The notes under the pieces are model-generated. The model ran no database searches, was not told the DNA's origin, and worked only from the letters and a program-made list of their open reading frames with translations. From positions 32,465,561-32,529,560 of the forward strand of contig NC_088775.1 of NCBI RefSeq assembly GCF_954871325.1: 64,000 nucleotides of DNA, in the 5' to 3' direction. This DNA is from Gordionus sp. m RMFG-2023. Taxonomy: Eukaryota; Nematomorpha; Gordioida; Chordodea; Parachordodidae. Both the position numbers and the translations under genes were made by a program. This document shows positions 32,333 through 43,029 of the stretch, in pieces (position 1 is the stretch's first letter; every line of letters begins with the position of its first letter).

Positions 32333-35300
32333 TTATTGATTATTAAATTGTATTGCTTTTGTAAGATTTTGCCTCATACCAGTTCTCATTTCCTGGTTTC
32401 TCAAGTCAGCAAAATGAAAAAATCTAATATTTAAATATCTTTAAAAAAATAGTATAAAACTAATAAATGATTACCTTTGAACAATTGATTTTACAAGAAT
32501 TTGAAAATGGCTGTAACCAATCTCATGTTCATTAATATGTTCAGTAAGATCAATAAAAATATTTGTACCAATTATTGTGGAAAAAACCAACACTTCCATT
32601 TTTTTAATAATATTTTTACGTTTAATATCATTTTGATAAGTTCTAAATGAACTTTCACAAATTCGGCATAATATCTATTTTTAAAATTTATGAGCATATT
32701 ATTTATATTATTATCAATATATGAATCACTGACCATTGCATTAATGCAAACATCACATCGTACCTTTTTTTCTTTAATAAGTTGTTGTACTATATATCCC
32801 GAAATATAAGTTGTTACATTATCTAAATATAATGATAATTTTGGGATATGAGGATTTGTTTGGCTAAAATAATAAGATAATGCCTGGGGTATTATTGGAT
32901 TTGAAATAGTTTTGATAGAATTAAAATCATCGTCATGATTATTTTGAAAATTTGAACATATTAATTGAGTATTATCTAAGGAAATGCAATTTCCTGTAAT
33001 TGTAGCATCCAATTTTGCCATTAAGGAAATGCGAACAGCAGATCGAACCTGATATGCTGATGGATTATCATTAAATCCACCTCTGCTACGAATACTACAA
33101 AAATATAATTCTAGGTGGTCTTGAGAGGTTTTATATGTTAAAAAGAACCTTAAAAAATTGTTATATAATAGCTTTATGAATAACTCTTGTTATAAATTAA
33201 ATATAATACTTCATTTTTGGGGTTTCCCCAGTTAATAATTCCTTCCCCATTTCCAGGATGCTTTTCATAGAAAGAATTAACCCTTCTACACATGTTTTTT
33301 TATTAGACTTATAGACATAAGTTCCATTTGTTAACTTGAGTGATTTTAAAGTTTTAATGCACTTGTCAAAATGATTTTCATAATCTGCAATTGTATTATT
33401 ATATAAAGGGGCTTTATATCCTTTACCAAGACAATTTCTTGTATTAAGATAATCAAACATTCTATAAGTTATTCATAAATTTATATCATAATTTTTATTT
33501 TACTGATCTATCATCAATATAAAATTAATTGTACCATCACAATTATCAAATCCAGGAATCTCCTGATGCTGGGCAAAAAGAAGGCTATTTGCAACAGATG
33601 CACTAAAAACTTGAACAGCAAGTTTTACCTTAAAAAATATTTAATAATTATATATTTATTATCAAACTTTCATTTTTTGTTTTTGGAAAGCAATATGTGC
33701 TTTGCGCAATTTATTTGCAGCACGTAAACCTTCGCACTCCTGCAATTTGTGTAAATTTTGTATATGCTTCCAATCTATTAACTATAAATACAAAATAAAT
33801 ATTTAACCAAATTTAGCTAGCTACCTCTCCATTTGATTCATTTATTAAAATTTCCTCCTCCGCTAATAGATTTCTAAGTAATTTGAGCATATGACAAACA
33901 TCTAGTAACATGTATATTTTTTCTGATTCATAAAATTCCAGCTCAATATATGGAATGATATTATCAGGATCCATACTAACACCAAGCAGTTTGCTCATTT
34001 TTTTATTAACAGCACAACCATCACATACTATGGCCTTACAGATAACTCCTGTTTCATTTATATTGAACAATGCAACTCTCACTAAATTAGCTAGGATATC
34101 TGAATTCATTTGTGAAACTAGAAAATAGGCTATTGGCATTTTCCAGCTGCTATTAAGACATGTAGCCATAAGAAACAGTGCCTTTGTTGCTTCTGGACAA
34201 GATTTATCTTCCTTTGTTGATTTTGTCCCATCACCTAAATCAACATAACCATGATATTCTGCTTTGTGGGGGTCATAATCTATTTGTGTTTTAATATGCA
34301 TTTCATCAAGGCTAAGTACACAATATAACTGCTTTTCTGATTTTTTTTGGTAGCTTTGAATTTGGGTAAATGAAATATAAAGGAAACCTTTATTTAATTT
34401 AATTTATTTTTTTTAAAATTATTATAATAAACCTGGCATGATTTCAATCTTGCTACTCCATGCCCTTAATGTGGATTCCGAAGGCATACAAAAGTGTGAT
34501 TTGAGATATCTGTAAGCCTTAGGTGAATAAAAATGCATAGTCAATGCAAATTGACGGAATTCACTTGTATATATTTTTTTTTGTGGGTTTGAGATGCCTC
34601 CACTGTGTATATGTGTTTTAAGGAATATAGCAGATGTCCCTGTAAAGTGCCTGTCTATAATATTTTCGACATCATCTGATAACAAATTTTCATCTTTTAG
34701 TGAAGTGATTATTGTTTGTAAATTGATTATTTTATTTTTTCCTCTTTTTGAGCTCCTATAATAAGCATGTGCTCTTTTTTTTAAGCGTTTAATTATAGCC
34801 TCTTGGTAAATAATTTTTCTTTTTAATGTTTCATATGTCGCGGAATAATTATGATTATTTGTTATATGTATAATTGGATCTTTTTCATATAATATATCAC
34901 TTTTTAATGGTGTTTGTATATTTGAATAAACAATCGTTATCTAAAAAGTATATATTTTAAAATATTGTTTTAACTATGTAATGATATTGTTAACATACAT
35001 CATGAAGTGGCTTAGATATACTAAATATCGATGGAATAGAATCTTCCTTCAATAAAATCTTTCCAGATATAGTTTGAATGAAACAAGTATTTTTAAAATG
35101 CCTTCCACAAATAATACTATATTTATTAGGCATAAAATTTTTTCTATTTATAGCATGTAACCATTTTTCCAATAATTCTTTGGATTTTAATGGAAATCTA
35201 TATTTAAAAATAGGTGAATAATAATGAGTAAAATATAAGATATATTTATGACATTGATACAAAGATAGATAGTATATAACAATCAATATTAATATCAGAT

Positions 35301-35720
35301 CAGTTATTAGTAATATAGTATTGAATCAGTGAAAATTTGTTGATTGGCAGAGCCTCTATTAATATATATATGGTTTACATATTTCTTACAAATATTTAAA
35401 AATGAAACTGTATCATAGTAAATATGTATTTTAAAAATGGCTAACTTAATATTTTATCCAGAAAAATATTTAGGCAAAGTTCAAAATAGAAATCTTATCA
35501 ACTCAAGAGGAAGAAGCATTATTTGTCCTAGCAGTAAAAATGAGAAAACTTTATATTTTTACTAAATAAGGATTTTTTTTCAATGTTTGTAGCTTAATAA
35601 TGCTTTATGTAATAAATATGTTGCATATAAAAAATAATATATATACTTATGATAAGAAATATGTGTATTAGATTCCATTTTATTTGTTTTATTACAATTA
35701 TGAACACAGCACACTCCCAT
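32333..35720 (-). CDS. P-element transposase, nine exons, THAP9-like
   Basis: Proposed exons (minus strand): 35720-35647, 35197-34999, 34940-34433, 34387-33825, 33781-33668, 33628-33504, 33461-33210, 33148-32475, 32438-32333. All introns are GT-AG; apart from the first (449 nt) they are 36-61 nt. Domains in order: THAP zinc finger (MGVCCVHNC ... FPLKSKELLEKW ... YSIICGRHF), coiled-coil-like Lys-rich segment, FALTMHFYSPKAYRYL, RNase-H-like catalytic core with SLDEMHIKTQI and VCDGCAVNKK, the GTP-binding-domain-like insertion (QKMKVKLAVQVFSASVANSL, FDYLNTRNCLGKGYK), SQDHLELYFCSIRSRGG, and C-terminus ending KAIQFNNQ. About 870 codons, close to human THAP9 (903). One problem: inside exon 8, near the GG(L)..P segment before ICRICESSFR, the frame shifts; either a small deletion or an extra 59-nt intron explains it. 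Confidence 0.85.
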
Positions 35721-36137
35721 TATCTAAATAAAATAATAAATGATAGTGATATTAAAAGATCTGTTTTGCATGTATCCTTAGATGCATTAACATAAGATTT
35801 ATAAATCCGTGCAGAATTAAGTTAAACTATATTTTAAAAAATTAAAAGGTGGGTTAGTCTTAGATTCATTTTTTAAATATAATCACCTAGTCCACATTCA
35901 TAAAAAAAGTCTTATGAAAATTTAAGAATAAAAGATACTATAAAATATTATATCATAAATCGAAACCTTTAAAACTAAATTATCGTAGTAGACTTGTTTT
36001 CTATATATTAATATTTCTTGCTGACAAATAATGGATAACCAAACTACAAAATGGCGCTACAGCTGATTACAATGTGTGGACACTTTTATAATGCATTGAA
36101 TGAATGAATCGTCAATCTATAGTTATATATATCATTG

Positions 36138-37726
36138 GCTAACACTTTATTATTTTGCTCATAACTTGCTAGACGTTAATTCTGCTGATATGCCGTTTAA
36201 AGACTCTTAATGTTCAATTAAAGGGCTACACATTGGTATAAGTATCGCTAATTGCACCTCACTTTTTATAAATATATCCGCCTATTTCCGCCTCTCAAAT
36301 AAATAAATATTACTCGCTTGTGGTTAATGATACGGATATCCCGTTTTGAGAATATTAAAGCACAAATTGAATACTAAATAATTACCAAGTTTCGAAAGTT
36401 ATTCTTAATTTTTTTCGGTTTGCAAAGTGCCAACACTTTCCTATTTTGCTCATAACTCGCTAGCCGTTAATTCTGCTGATATGCCGTTTAAAGATTCTTA
36501 ATGTTCAATTAAAGGGCTACACATTAGCACAAGTATCGCTAATTGCACTTCCCATTTACAAAGAATTCCGCTTATTTCCGCTTCTCAAATAAATAAATAT
36601 TACTCTCTTGTGGTTAATGATACGGATATCCCGTTTTGAGAATATTAAAGCACAAATTGAATACTAAATAATTGCCAAGTTTCGAAAGTTCGGTTTGCAA
36701 AGTGCCAACACTTTCTTATTTTGCTCATAACTCACTAGCCGTTAATTCTGCTGATATGCCGTATGTTCGGGCTACACATTAGCATAAGTATCGCTAGTTG
36801 CACCTCACATTTACAAAGAATTCCGCTTATTTCCGCTTCTCATATAAATAAATATAACTCGGTTACGGTTAATGATACGGATATCCCGTTTTGAGAATAT
36901 TAAAGCACAAATTAAATACTAAATAATTGCCAAATTTCGAAAGTTATTCTTAATTTTTTTCGGTTTTGGCAAAATGCCAACACTTTATTATTTTGCTCAT
37001 AGCTGATATGCCGTTTAAAGATTCTTAATGTTCAATTAATGGGCTACACATTGGCATAAGTATCGCTAATTGCACCTCACTTTTTATAAATAATTCCGCC
37101 AATTTCCTCAAATAAGCAAATATTACTCGCTTGGGGTTAATGATACGGATATCTCGTTTTGAGAATATTAAAGCACAAATTGATTACTAAATAATTGCCA
37201 AGTTTCGAAAATTATTCTTATTTATATTCGGTTTTGGCAAAGTGCCAACACTTTCTTATTTTGCTCATAACTCACGAACGGTTAATTCTGCTGTTATGCC
37301 GTTTAAAGATTCTTGATGTTCAATTAAAGGGCTACACATTGGCATAAGTATCCCTAATTGCACCTCACTTTTTATAAATTATTCCGCCTACTTCACTCTT
37401 CTCAGATAAATAAATATTATTCGCTTGCGGTTAATGATACGGATATCCCGTTTTGGGAATATTAAAAAAGCACAAATTGTAAACTAATTAATTGCCAAGT
37501 TTCAAAAGGTAATCTAATTTATTTTCGGTTTTGGCAAAGTGCCAACACTTTCTTATTTTGCTCATAACTCACGAACGGTTCATTCTGCTGATGGCCGGAT
37601 AGAAGTGCAATTAGGTGCAATTAAGGCTCTAAATAATAGCATAATTTTTGTTAATTGCACCTCAAGTCGTTCTGCCAACTTCACGTTTTTTAAATAGGTA
37701 TAGCTCGGTTACTGTTAGAACAAAAT
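36138..37726 (-). repeat. 290-bp modules, right array, part 2 (about six units)
   Basis: CTTATTTTGCTCATAACTC-type markers at about 36151, 36443, 36717, 36988, 37252 and 37554, spaced 264-302 bp. Reverse orientation relative to 26640-27950. The array ends where the MULE-like segment begins near 37727. Confidence 0.9.
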
Positions 37727-39418
37727 TTTAACATGATTTGTAAGGAAAATCATATAGTAAAAGAATAAAAAAAAATTTTACAAATTTAAATTTATTATTT
37801 AATTATATTTATTTAAATTAAGTAACTAGTTAGTTACTTTTGACATACTTTCTAAAAATGTAGCCAGCTACAGTTACGATTTTGTAAATGTAACTAGTTA
37901 TAAATATTTTTTAGTTAAAGTGTAGCTAGTTAATGGTAACCACTTAATTTGACAAAATTAATGTAGAAATATTCATCTATAAGCTTTTTTTTATCTTCAG
38001 CAAAATTTATTTAGTTCTTTCTATTATTCTTCTTAAAAATTTTCAATTATAGATGAGACACACCGATAATCCATTCTTAATTTAAAAGTTATTTGTCACT
38101 AAGAGATAAACAAATTTTGACATGATTTGTAAGGAATTTTACGAAATTTATTTTTAAAGATAAGAATACAAAATAAAATATATAGTGTTGTTAAAAGTTA
38201 CTTTGGCAATGTGACCTAAAGAATATGTTTAATACTATTTGTATATGAATTTTTTATAAGATAAACCTTGATAATATACTGAGCTTAGCAATATTCATTT
38301 CGAAATATCAAATAAATTTTTATTCATAAAAAATCCAAATAAACATAGTATAAATAATATACCAATATAAAAAATACAATTATATGATTAAATTTAACAT
38401 TTAAATTATGGGATAAAGCCCTTAAATAATCCAGTATGGTTCTTGAATAAAAATCTTCAACAATTAGAAAAATCTGGATCTTTCGCGATATTCTTTCTTT
38501 GACAACGGTGCCAATAGTCCTAAAGAATATTGTTCCAATATTCAACAATTCAGGCTATCTTCGTCTTTGAGTGGTAAAAATTAAAATGCTAAAATTTATA
38601 ATATAATATAATTACTAACTCTTTATAAATTTCCAGATCGTTAGATGATGGGAACTTATATGAGACGAAAAACTTTGATGCCAGTCCTCCACTTAATTCT
38701 TTGTATTCGGTTCACGAGATAGTGTCAATTCGTAGTAATTCCATAGAGAAATGCTAAATATTGGCGACTTCCTCTCCATCGCTATCATTTTTCCAATCCA
38801 CGTTACTTCAAAGTATTCTATCAAGTGGGAGAGAATATTTTCTTGATAAAATTTAGAGGCACATAATTCCTCGAATCCATGAATTACATTCTCAATTGGT
38901 ACATATGCCAGTGACATTAACATTTTTATGTACATAGCAAAATTTGTTTCAGTTTTGTATGCATTGCAAATTAGCGGATTTTTTTGAACCGTGCGCTATA
39001 TGCACTAAGACATATGAAATAGCCATCCGCGCAAAATTAACTGGTTACTTAATTTTTATATATTTCAATAAATATAATTAAATAATAAATTTAAATTTGT
39101 AAATTTTTTTAACATTCTTTTATTATATGATTTAAATCTTAGCCAATGAATTTATATTAATATAAATATTCGATTTAACGTAATTTAATCGATCCGGCTA
39201 GCCCTGAATTTACTATCCACTAAAAATAATTGTAACTAATGGCTATTTATATTTAAAAAAAGAAAACTATTAACTGGACTTGTTATATCATCCAAAATTT
39301 AACTACTAACTCAACTAGTTGCATTACATTGTCAAAGTAACTTATAACAACACTATCTATTTTATTTTGTACTTATCTTTAAAAATAAATTTCGTGAAAT
39401 TCCTTATAAATCATGTCA
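37727..39418 (-). mobile_element. MULE-like (Mutator) element remnant
   Basis: Both ends carry long imperfect inverted repeats: GAACAAAATTTTAACATGAT near 37730 with its inverse near 39418, and blocks at 37770-37830 and 38095-38200 with inverses at 39040-39140 and 39330-39400. Inside is a MULE transposase C-terminal fragment on the minus strand. It interrupts the inverted structure between the 290-bp modules and the minisatellite. I could not define a clean 9-bp target duplication. Confidence 0.55.
38324..38935 (-). pseudogene. MULE transposase C-terminal fragment
   Basis: The minus-strand frame 38935-38693 reads LMSLAYVPIENVIHGFEELC, then LIEYFEVTWIGK and SISLWNYYELTLSREPNTKN. This matches the conserved end of MULE transposases (LAFVP...V...FE.L, L.YFE.TWIG, ..LWN.Y......RTNN). 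A further frame (38548-38324) continues degenerately. The DDE core is absent. Confidence 0.55.
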
Positions 39419-39539
39419 AAATTTTATTCTACCATTAATTCATCTAATAATCGAAAACTCGCTTATACAAGGTAATTTTAATATTTAAAATTATGTTAAA
39501 TACTCTTTTTTTCCTATGACTATATATAACATTTTTTTA

Positions 39540-39904
39540 TAAAATAATCATATCTTTAAGTAAAATTCTTTATAAAATAGTTCTCTATAAAATACATTCT
39601 TTATAAAATCATTCTAAATCATTCTCTATAAAATTATTCTCTATAAAATCATTCTCTATTAAATCATTCTCAATTAAATCATTCTCTATTAAACCATTCT
39701 CTATTAAATCATTCTCTATTAAATCATTCTCTATTAAATCATTCTCTGTAAAATCATTCTCTATAAAATTATTCTCTATAAAATCATTCTCTATAAAATA
39801 ATTCTCTGTAAAATCATTCTCTATATACGACATTCTCTATAATTGTTCTCTCTGTAAAAGTTTCTCTATAATAGTTTTCTCTGTAATGGTTTCTCTGTAA
39901 TGAC
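39540..39904 (-). repeat. TATAGAGAATG minisatellite (right copy)
   Basis: Reverse complement of the array at 26055-26510: about 22 units of TTCTCTATAAAATCA type. Its 15-bp periodicity keeps a frame open at 39609-39833 (repeats of FIEND/LIEND), which is a by-product and not a gene. Confidence 0.9.
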
Positions 39905-40285
39905 GCGATACCGTTATTTTTATATTAAGTTATCTATATTATTTTATATAGATAAGAATAACCATAAATTCTCATATACCTAGGAATCCTATCTTTTCAA
40001 AAAAAAGATGATATTCTTTTTTATACATTTATTTTAGGATAAGTCAATAATTATATCTCACAACAGAGAAAGGATCAAATTAAATAATATAAAATTTACA
40101 TCTATAATTCAAACAAACTAATTTAATTACTTATTTGCTTTCAACTATTCTTATTTGTAAAAAATTAAATTAAAAAATAAAATATATTAAATAGCAATAA
40201 ATAATAATTAAACAAAAGATAAAACTTTTTTAGAAATGAGAATAGTTAGAGGCAAATGAATAATATAATCATTTTGTTTGAATAT
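39905..40285. repeat. Inverted partner of 42146-42390 around the small LTR element
   Basis: Reverse complement of 39905-40110 closely matches 42146-42390 (shared blocks: GATCCTTTCTCTGT, GACTTATCCTAAAATAAAT, TTCCTAGGTAT, TATCTATATAAAATAATAT). Together they form a palindromic element or duplication into which the small LTR element at 40286-42145 was inserted. 40115-40285 is AT-rich filler. Confidence 0.65.
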
Positions 40286-40597
40286 TGTTAGAGATGAGAA
40301 AATTATTTATAAAATTAAAATAAATAAATTATATTAATTAAAATCGATTTCTACTGATGACCTTTTATAAATATATCGCTTACGACCTTTTATAAAATAT
40401 ATCGCTTATGACCTTTTATAAAATATATCGCGACTTTTACAAAATTATTTTATTTTATTAATTTTATATTCAAATTCATATTATTTTATAAAACTATATA
40501 AACTTTAAAATTTAGATATGTTCAACAATGTTTAATTAATTTTTTATAAATAAATTTTTGTGTTCTCATCTTTGCCTGCCACTGTGTCTATTTAACA
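40286..40597 (+). repeat. 5' LTR of the small LTR element
   Basis: 312 bp; contains three short tandem copies of GACCTTTTATAAAATATATCGCTTA and ends TGCCTGCCACTGTGTCTATT plus TAACA, identical to the end of the right LTR. Confidence 0.8.
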
Positions 40598-40743
40598 TAG
40601 TGGCAGCGGTAAAGGTTCATTAATAAATTTTAAAAATTCTAAATTAAAATTAAATATAAATTTAAGACGCATGGGCACTTGGCAAGCTATAGATGAGAAC
40701 GTTAAAGATAAAATTATTATTGGATGATATTTTTCAAAAACTA

Positions 40744-40920
40744 ACTATGATGACGAAAATTTAAACCAATCCCTGGCCAAAAATGATTCTTATACGACTT
40801 TAAAGCTAACTATGATGACGAAAATCTATACCAACCCCTGGCGAAAAATGATTCTTATACGACTCTAAAGCTAAATATGATGACGAAAATTCAAACCAAC
40901 CCCCTGGCAAAAAACGATTC
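40744..40920 (+). repeat. 65-bp tandem repeat inside the small LTR element, about 2.7 copies
   Basis: TATGATGACGAAAAT markers at 40746, 40811 and 40876, each 65 bp apart, with ACCAACCCCTGGCGAAAAA between them. Confidence 0.85.
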
Positions 40921-41216
40921 TATAAACTCCGATTAATGATGAATTTAACATTCCAATTTGTTATAATAATATAGTACTGATGTGATATTATTTATGACAA
41001 GTTATGATATAGTTTATAAATTTCGATAAAGCCAAACTATCCTACCTTACTTTCAAGATTTTCGGGAAAGTTAAGGAAAAATTTAAAATAAATAATTTAA
41101 AGTAATTAATTTAAAAAAAATAAATAAAACATTTAAAGTAAATTGAAAATTTAAGTTGATATTCTTAAATTAATGATATTTAAAATAAAGATTTAAAATA
41201 TATTCGTAATCGTAAA

Positions 41217-41600
41217 TTAATGTTTAAAATGAAAATTAAAATTTGTTAAAAATATATTGGAATATCCATAATAGAAATTAAAGAATAAACTTGATAAAAT
41301 TTGTGAAAAATATATTGGAATATCCATAATTGAAATTAAAGAACGTAAACTTGATAAATTTTGTGAAAAATATATTGGAATATCCATATTGAAGTTAAAG
41401 AATATAAACTTGATAAAATTTGTTAAAAATAAATGGGAATATCCATAATTGAAATTAAAGAATATAAACTTGATAATATTTGTTAAAAATAAATGGGAAT
41501 ATCCATAATTGAAATTAAAAAATATAAACTTGATAAAATTTATTAAAAATAAATGGGAATATTCATAATTGAAATTAAAGAATATAAACTTGATGTAACT
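41217..41600 (-). repeat. 60-bp tandem repeat inside the small LTR element, about six copies
   Basis: Units contain AAATGGGAATATCCATAATT and GAAATTAAAGAATATAAACT. 60 bp keeps a minus-strand frame of 145 codons open (41217-41654), made of Phe/Asn-rich repeats; I treat it as a by-product. Confidence 0.85.
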
Positions 41601-41798
41601 AATCTCAAATTGTGACAACTTAATAAACACCACGATGATGCTATTTTGTCTCAAATTAACACGTGGTACGGATAACCAAGACGATGATGATTATACTACT
41701 AAAAGTTATTGATGCCACAAATTGACATACAAACAAAACAGTTCAACAACCAATTGAACCGACGACCGCGGTAACTGGACTTCTCAGAGAGAGAGAAA

Positions 41799-42145
41799 TG
41801 TTAGAGATAATTATTTAAAATAAAATAAATAAATTATATTAATTCAAATAAGATTAAAATAATTATAATATATGAATACATCGCGATTTCTACTGATGAC
41901 CTTTTATAAATATATCGCTTATGACCTTTTATAAATATATCGCTTACGACCTTTTATAAAATATATCGCTTATGACCTTTTATAAAATATATCGCGACTT
42001 TTACAAACTTATTTTATACAAATTCATATTATTTTATAACACTATATAAACTTTAAAATTTAGACATGTTCAACAATGTTAAATTAATTTTTTATAAATA
42101 AATTTTTGTGTTCTCATCTTTGCCTGCCACTGTGTCTATTTAACA
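41799..42145 (+). repeat. 3' LTR of the small LTR element
   Basis: 347 bp, longer than the left LTR by one extra GACCTTTTATAAATATATCGCTTA unit and an AT-rich stretch near its start; otherwise closely matching. Confidence 0.8.
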
Positions 42146-42658
42146 GATATAATTATAGATGTAAATTATATATTTTTTAATTTGATCCTTTCTCTGTCTC
42201 TGTGAGATTTAATTGAAATTGACTTATCCTAAAATAAATAGATAATAATGTTACATCTTTTTTAAAGATTGAATTCCTAGGTATAAAAAAATTTATATTT
42301 TTCATTGCTTATCTATATAAAATAATATAACTAATTTAAAAAATATATAAATAACAGTAAATTATTATGTCACGTAAAATTTGGGTATAAATTTACTCAT
42401 AAAAATCTAAAATCAAATAAAATGAAAATAATATATTTGTGACTCATGAAAATTTTTGTATTTATTAAGGGTCAATGATAGGTTTGATGGTGCTTAATAG
42501 GAAAAATTAATTATCACAGATCTTTTATTGGTGGGATATAATTGAAATAGACTTATACTAAAATAAATGGAAAAATAATTTAGGAAATAAAGTTACCTCT
42601 TTTATTGAAAGGATAGGATTATTAAATAAAAGAGAATTTGTATTTTTTTATTGTTATT
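42146..42658 (-). repeat. Outer part of the right inverted arm
   Basis: 42146-42390 pairs inversely with 39905-40110. 42370-42658 is the reverse complement of 25765-26045 (shared GTAAATTATTATGTCAC, CATGAAAATTTTTGTATT, GATAGGTTTGAT, TTACCTCTTTTATTGAAAGG). The homology is cut at 42658 by element B and continues at 53152. Confidence 0.75.
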
Positions 42659-42962
42659 TGTTGTAAATATTTTTTTTGTTTTTATAGCAAGTCATTTTGA
42701 ATATTTTTGTTGTCAATATTTTAATCAATATTATTTTTTTTTGTCTATATTATTTCTTTTAATCAATATTATTTGTTTTTATCAATATTTTTTTTATTAT
42801 TATTTATGTGGGTTATAAAAACCCTGAAAAAGAAGAATTATGATTATTATATTTTTTTTTATTCTATTTTTTTGTGGAAATAAAGTAAATACCAAATTGA
42901 TACATTAATATATCAATATCTAAGAAATTTCGAAACATATAAAAATATATAAAAATAAGAAA
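42659..42962 (+). repeat. 5' LTR of element B
   Basis: 304 bp, T-rich, ending AAATAAGAAA. Contains TTATAAAAACCCTGAAAAAG, a possible TATA region, and AATAAAG near its end. Nearly identical to 52833-53151. Confidence 0.9.
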
Positions 42963-42963
42963 T

Positions 42964-42981
42964 TGGTGCCGTGTTGAACAC
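42964..42981 (+). promoter_or_regulatory. Primer-binding-like site of element B
   Basis: TGGTGCCGTGTTGAACAC immediately follows the 5' LTR; its complement would be a tRNA 3' end finishing GGCACCA. The tRNA was not identified. Confidence 0.6.
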
Positions 42982-43029
42982 TAGAACCTGAAAGTTAATT
43001 GCGGAGAGATTTACATATATTTTTAAGCG

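Larger units (their letters stand above)
30805..36137 (-). mobile_element. P element (THAP9-like), 5.3 kb, perfect 8-bp target duplication
   Basis: Begins CAATGATATATATAACTATA and ends with the inverse TATAGTTATATATATCATTG. The terminal inverted repeats continue with GATTGACGAT and farther in share GAAATCAGCTGTAGCGCCAT-type sequence, about 85 bp in all. The octamer GCTAACAC flanks both sides (30797-30804, 36138-36145); 8-bp duplications are characteristic of P elements. It is inserted in the right 290-bp module array. It carries a nine-exon transposase gene on the minus strand that is almost fully readable, so the insertion looks fairly recent. Confidence 0.92.
40286..42145 (+). mobile_element. 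Small non-autonomous LTR element (TRIM/LARD-like), 1.9 kb
   Basis: Direct repeats at 40286-40597 and 41799-42145 begin TGTTAGAGAT and end CTATTTAACA (TG...CA with short inverted ends). Just inside the left LTR is TGGCAGCGGTAAAGGTTC, whose complement would end a tRNA in CCA; before the right LTR is the purine tract AGAGAGAGAGAAA. Flanks AATAT and GATAT agree in four of five bases. No gag or pol is present. The interior holds two tandem arrays. LTR copies differ noticeably in length and repeat number, so it is older than elements A and B. Broken or non-autonomous by nature. Confidence 0.75.

Noticed and set aside
37727-39418. Clean 9-bp target duplication for the MULE-like element
   Set aside because: Candidate flanking nonamers agree at too few positions; the boundaries are approximate.
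39609-39833. Minus-strand ORF of FIEND/LIEND repeats
   Set aside because: Product of the 15-bp periodic minisatellite, which also occurs inverted at 26055-26510 where it is not open.
41217-41654. 145-codon Phe-rich minus-strand ORF
   Set aside because: Generated by a 60-bp tandem repeat in the small LTR element; no start context, domain or conservation evidence.
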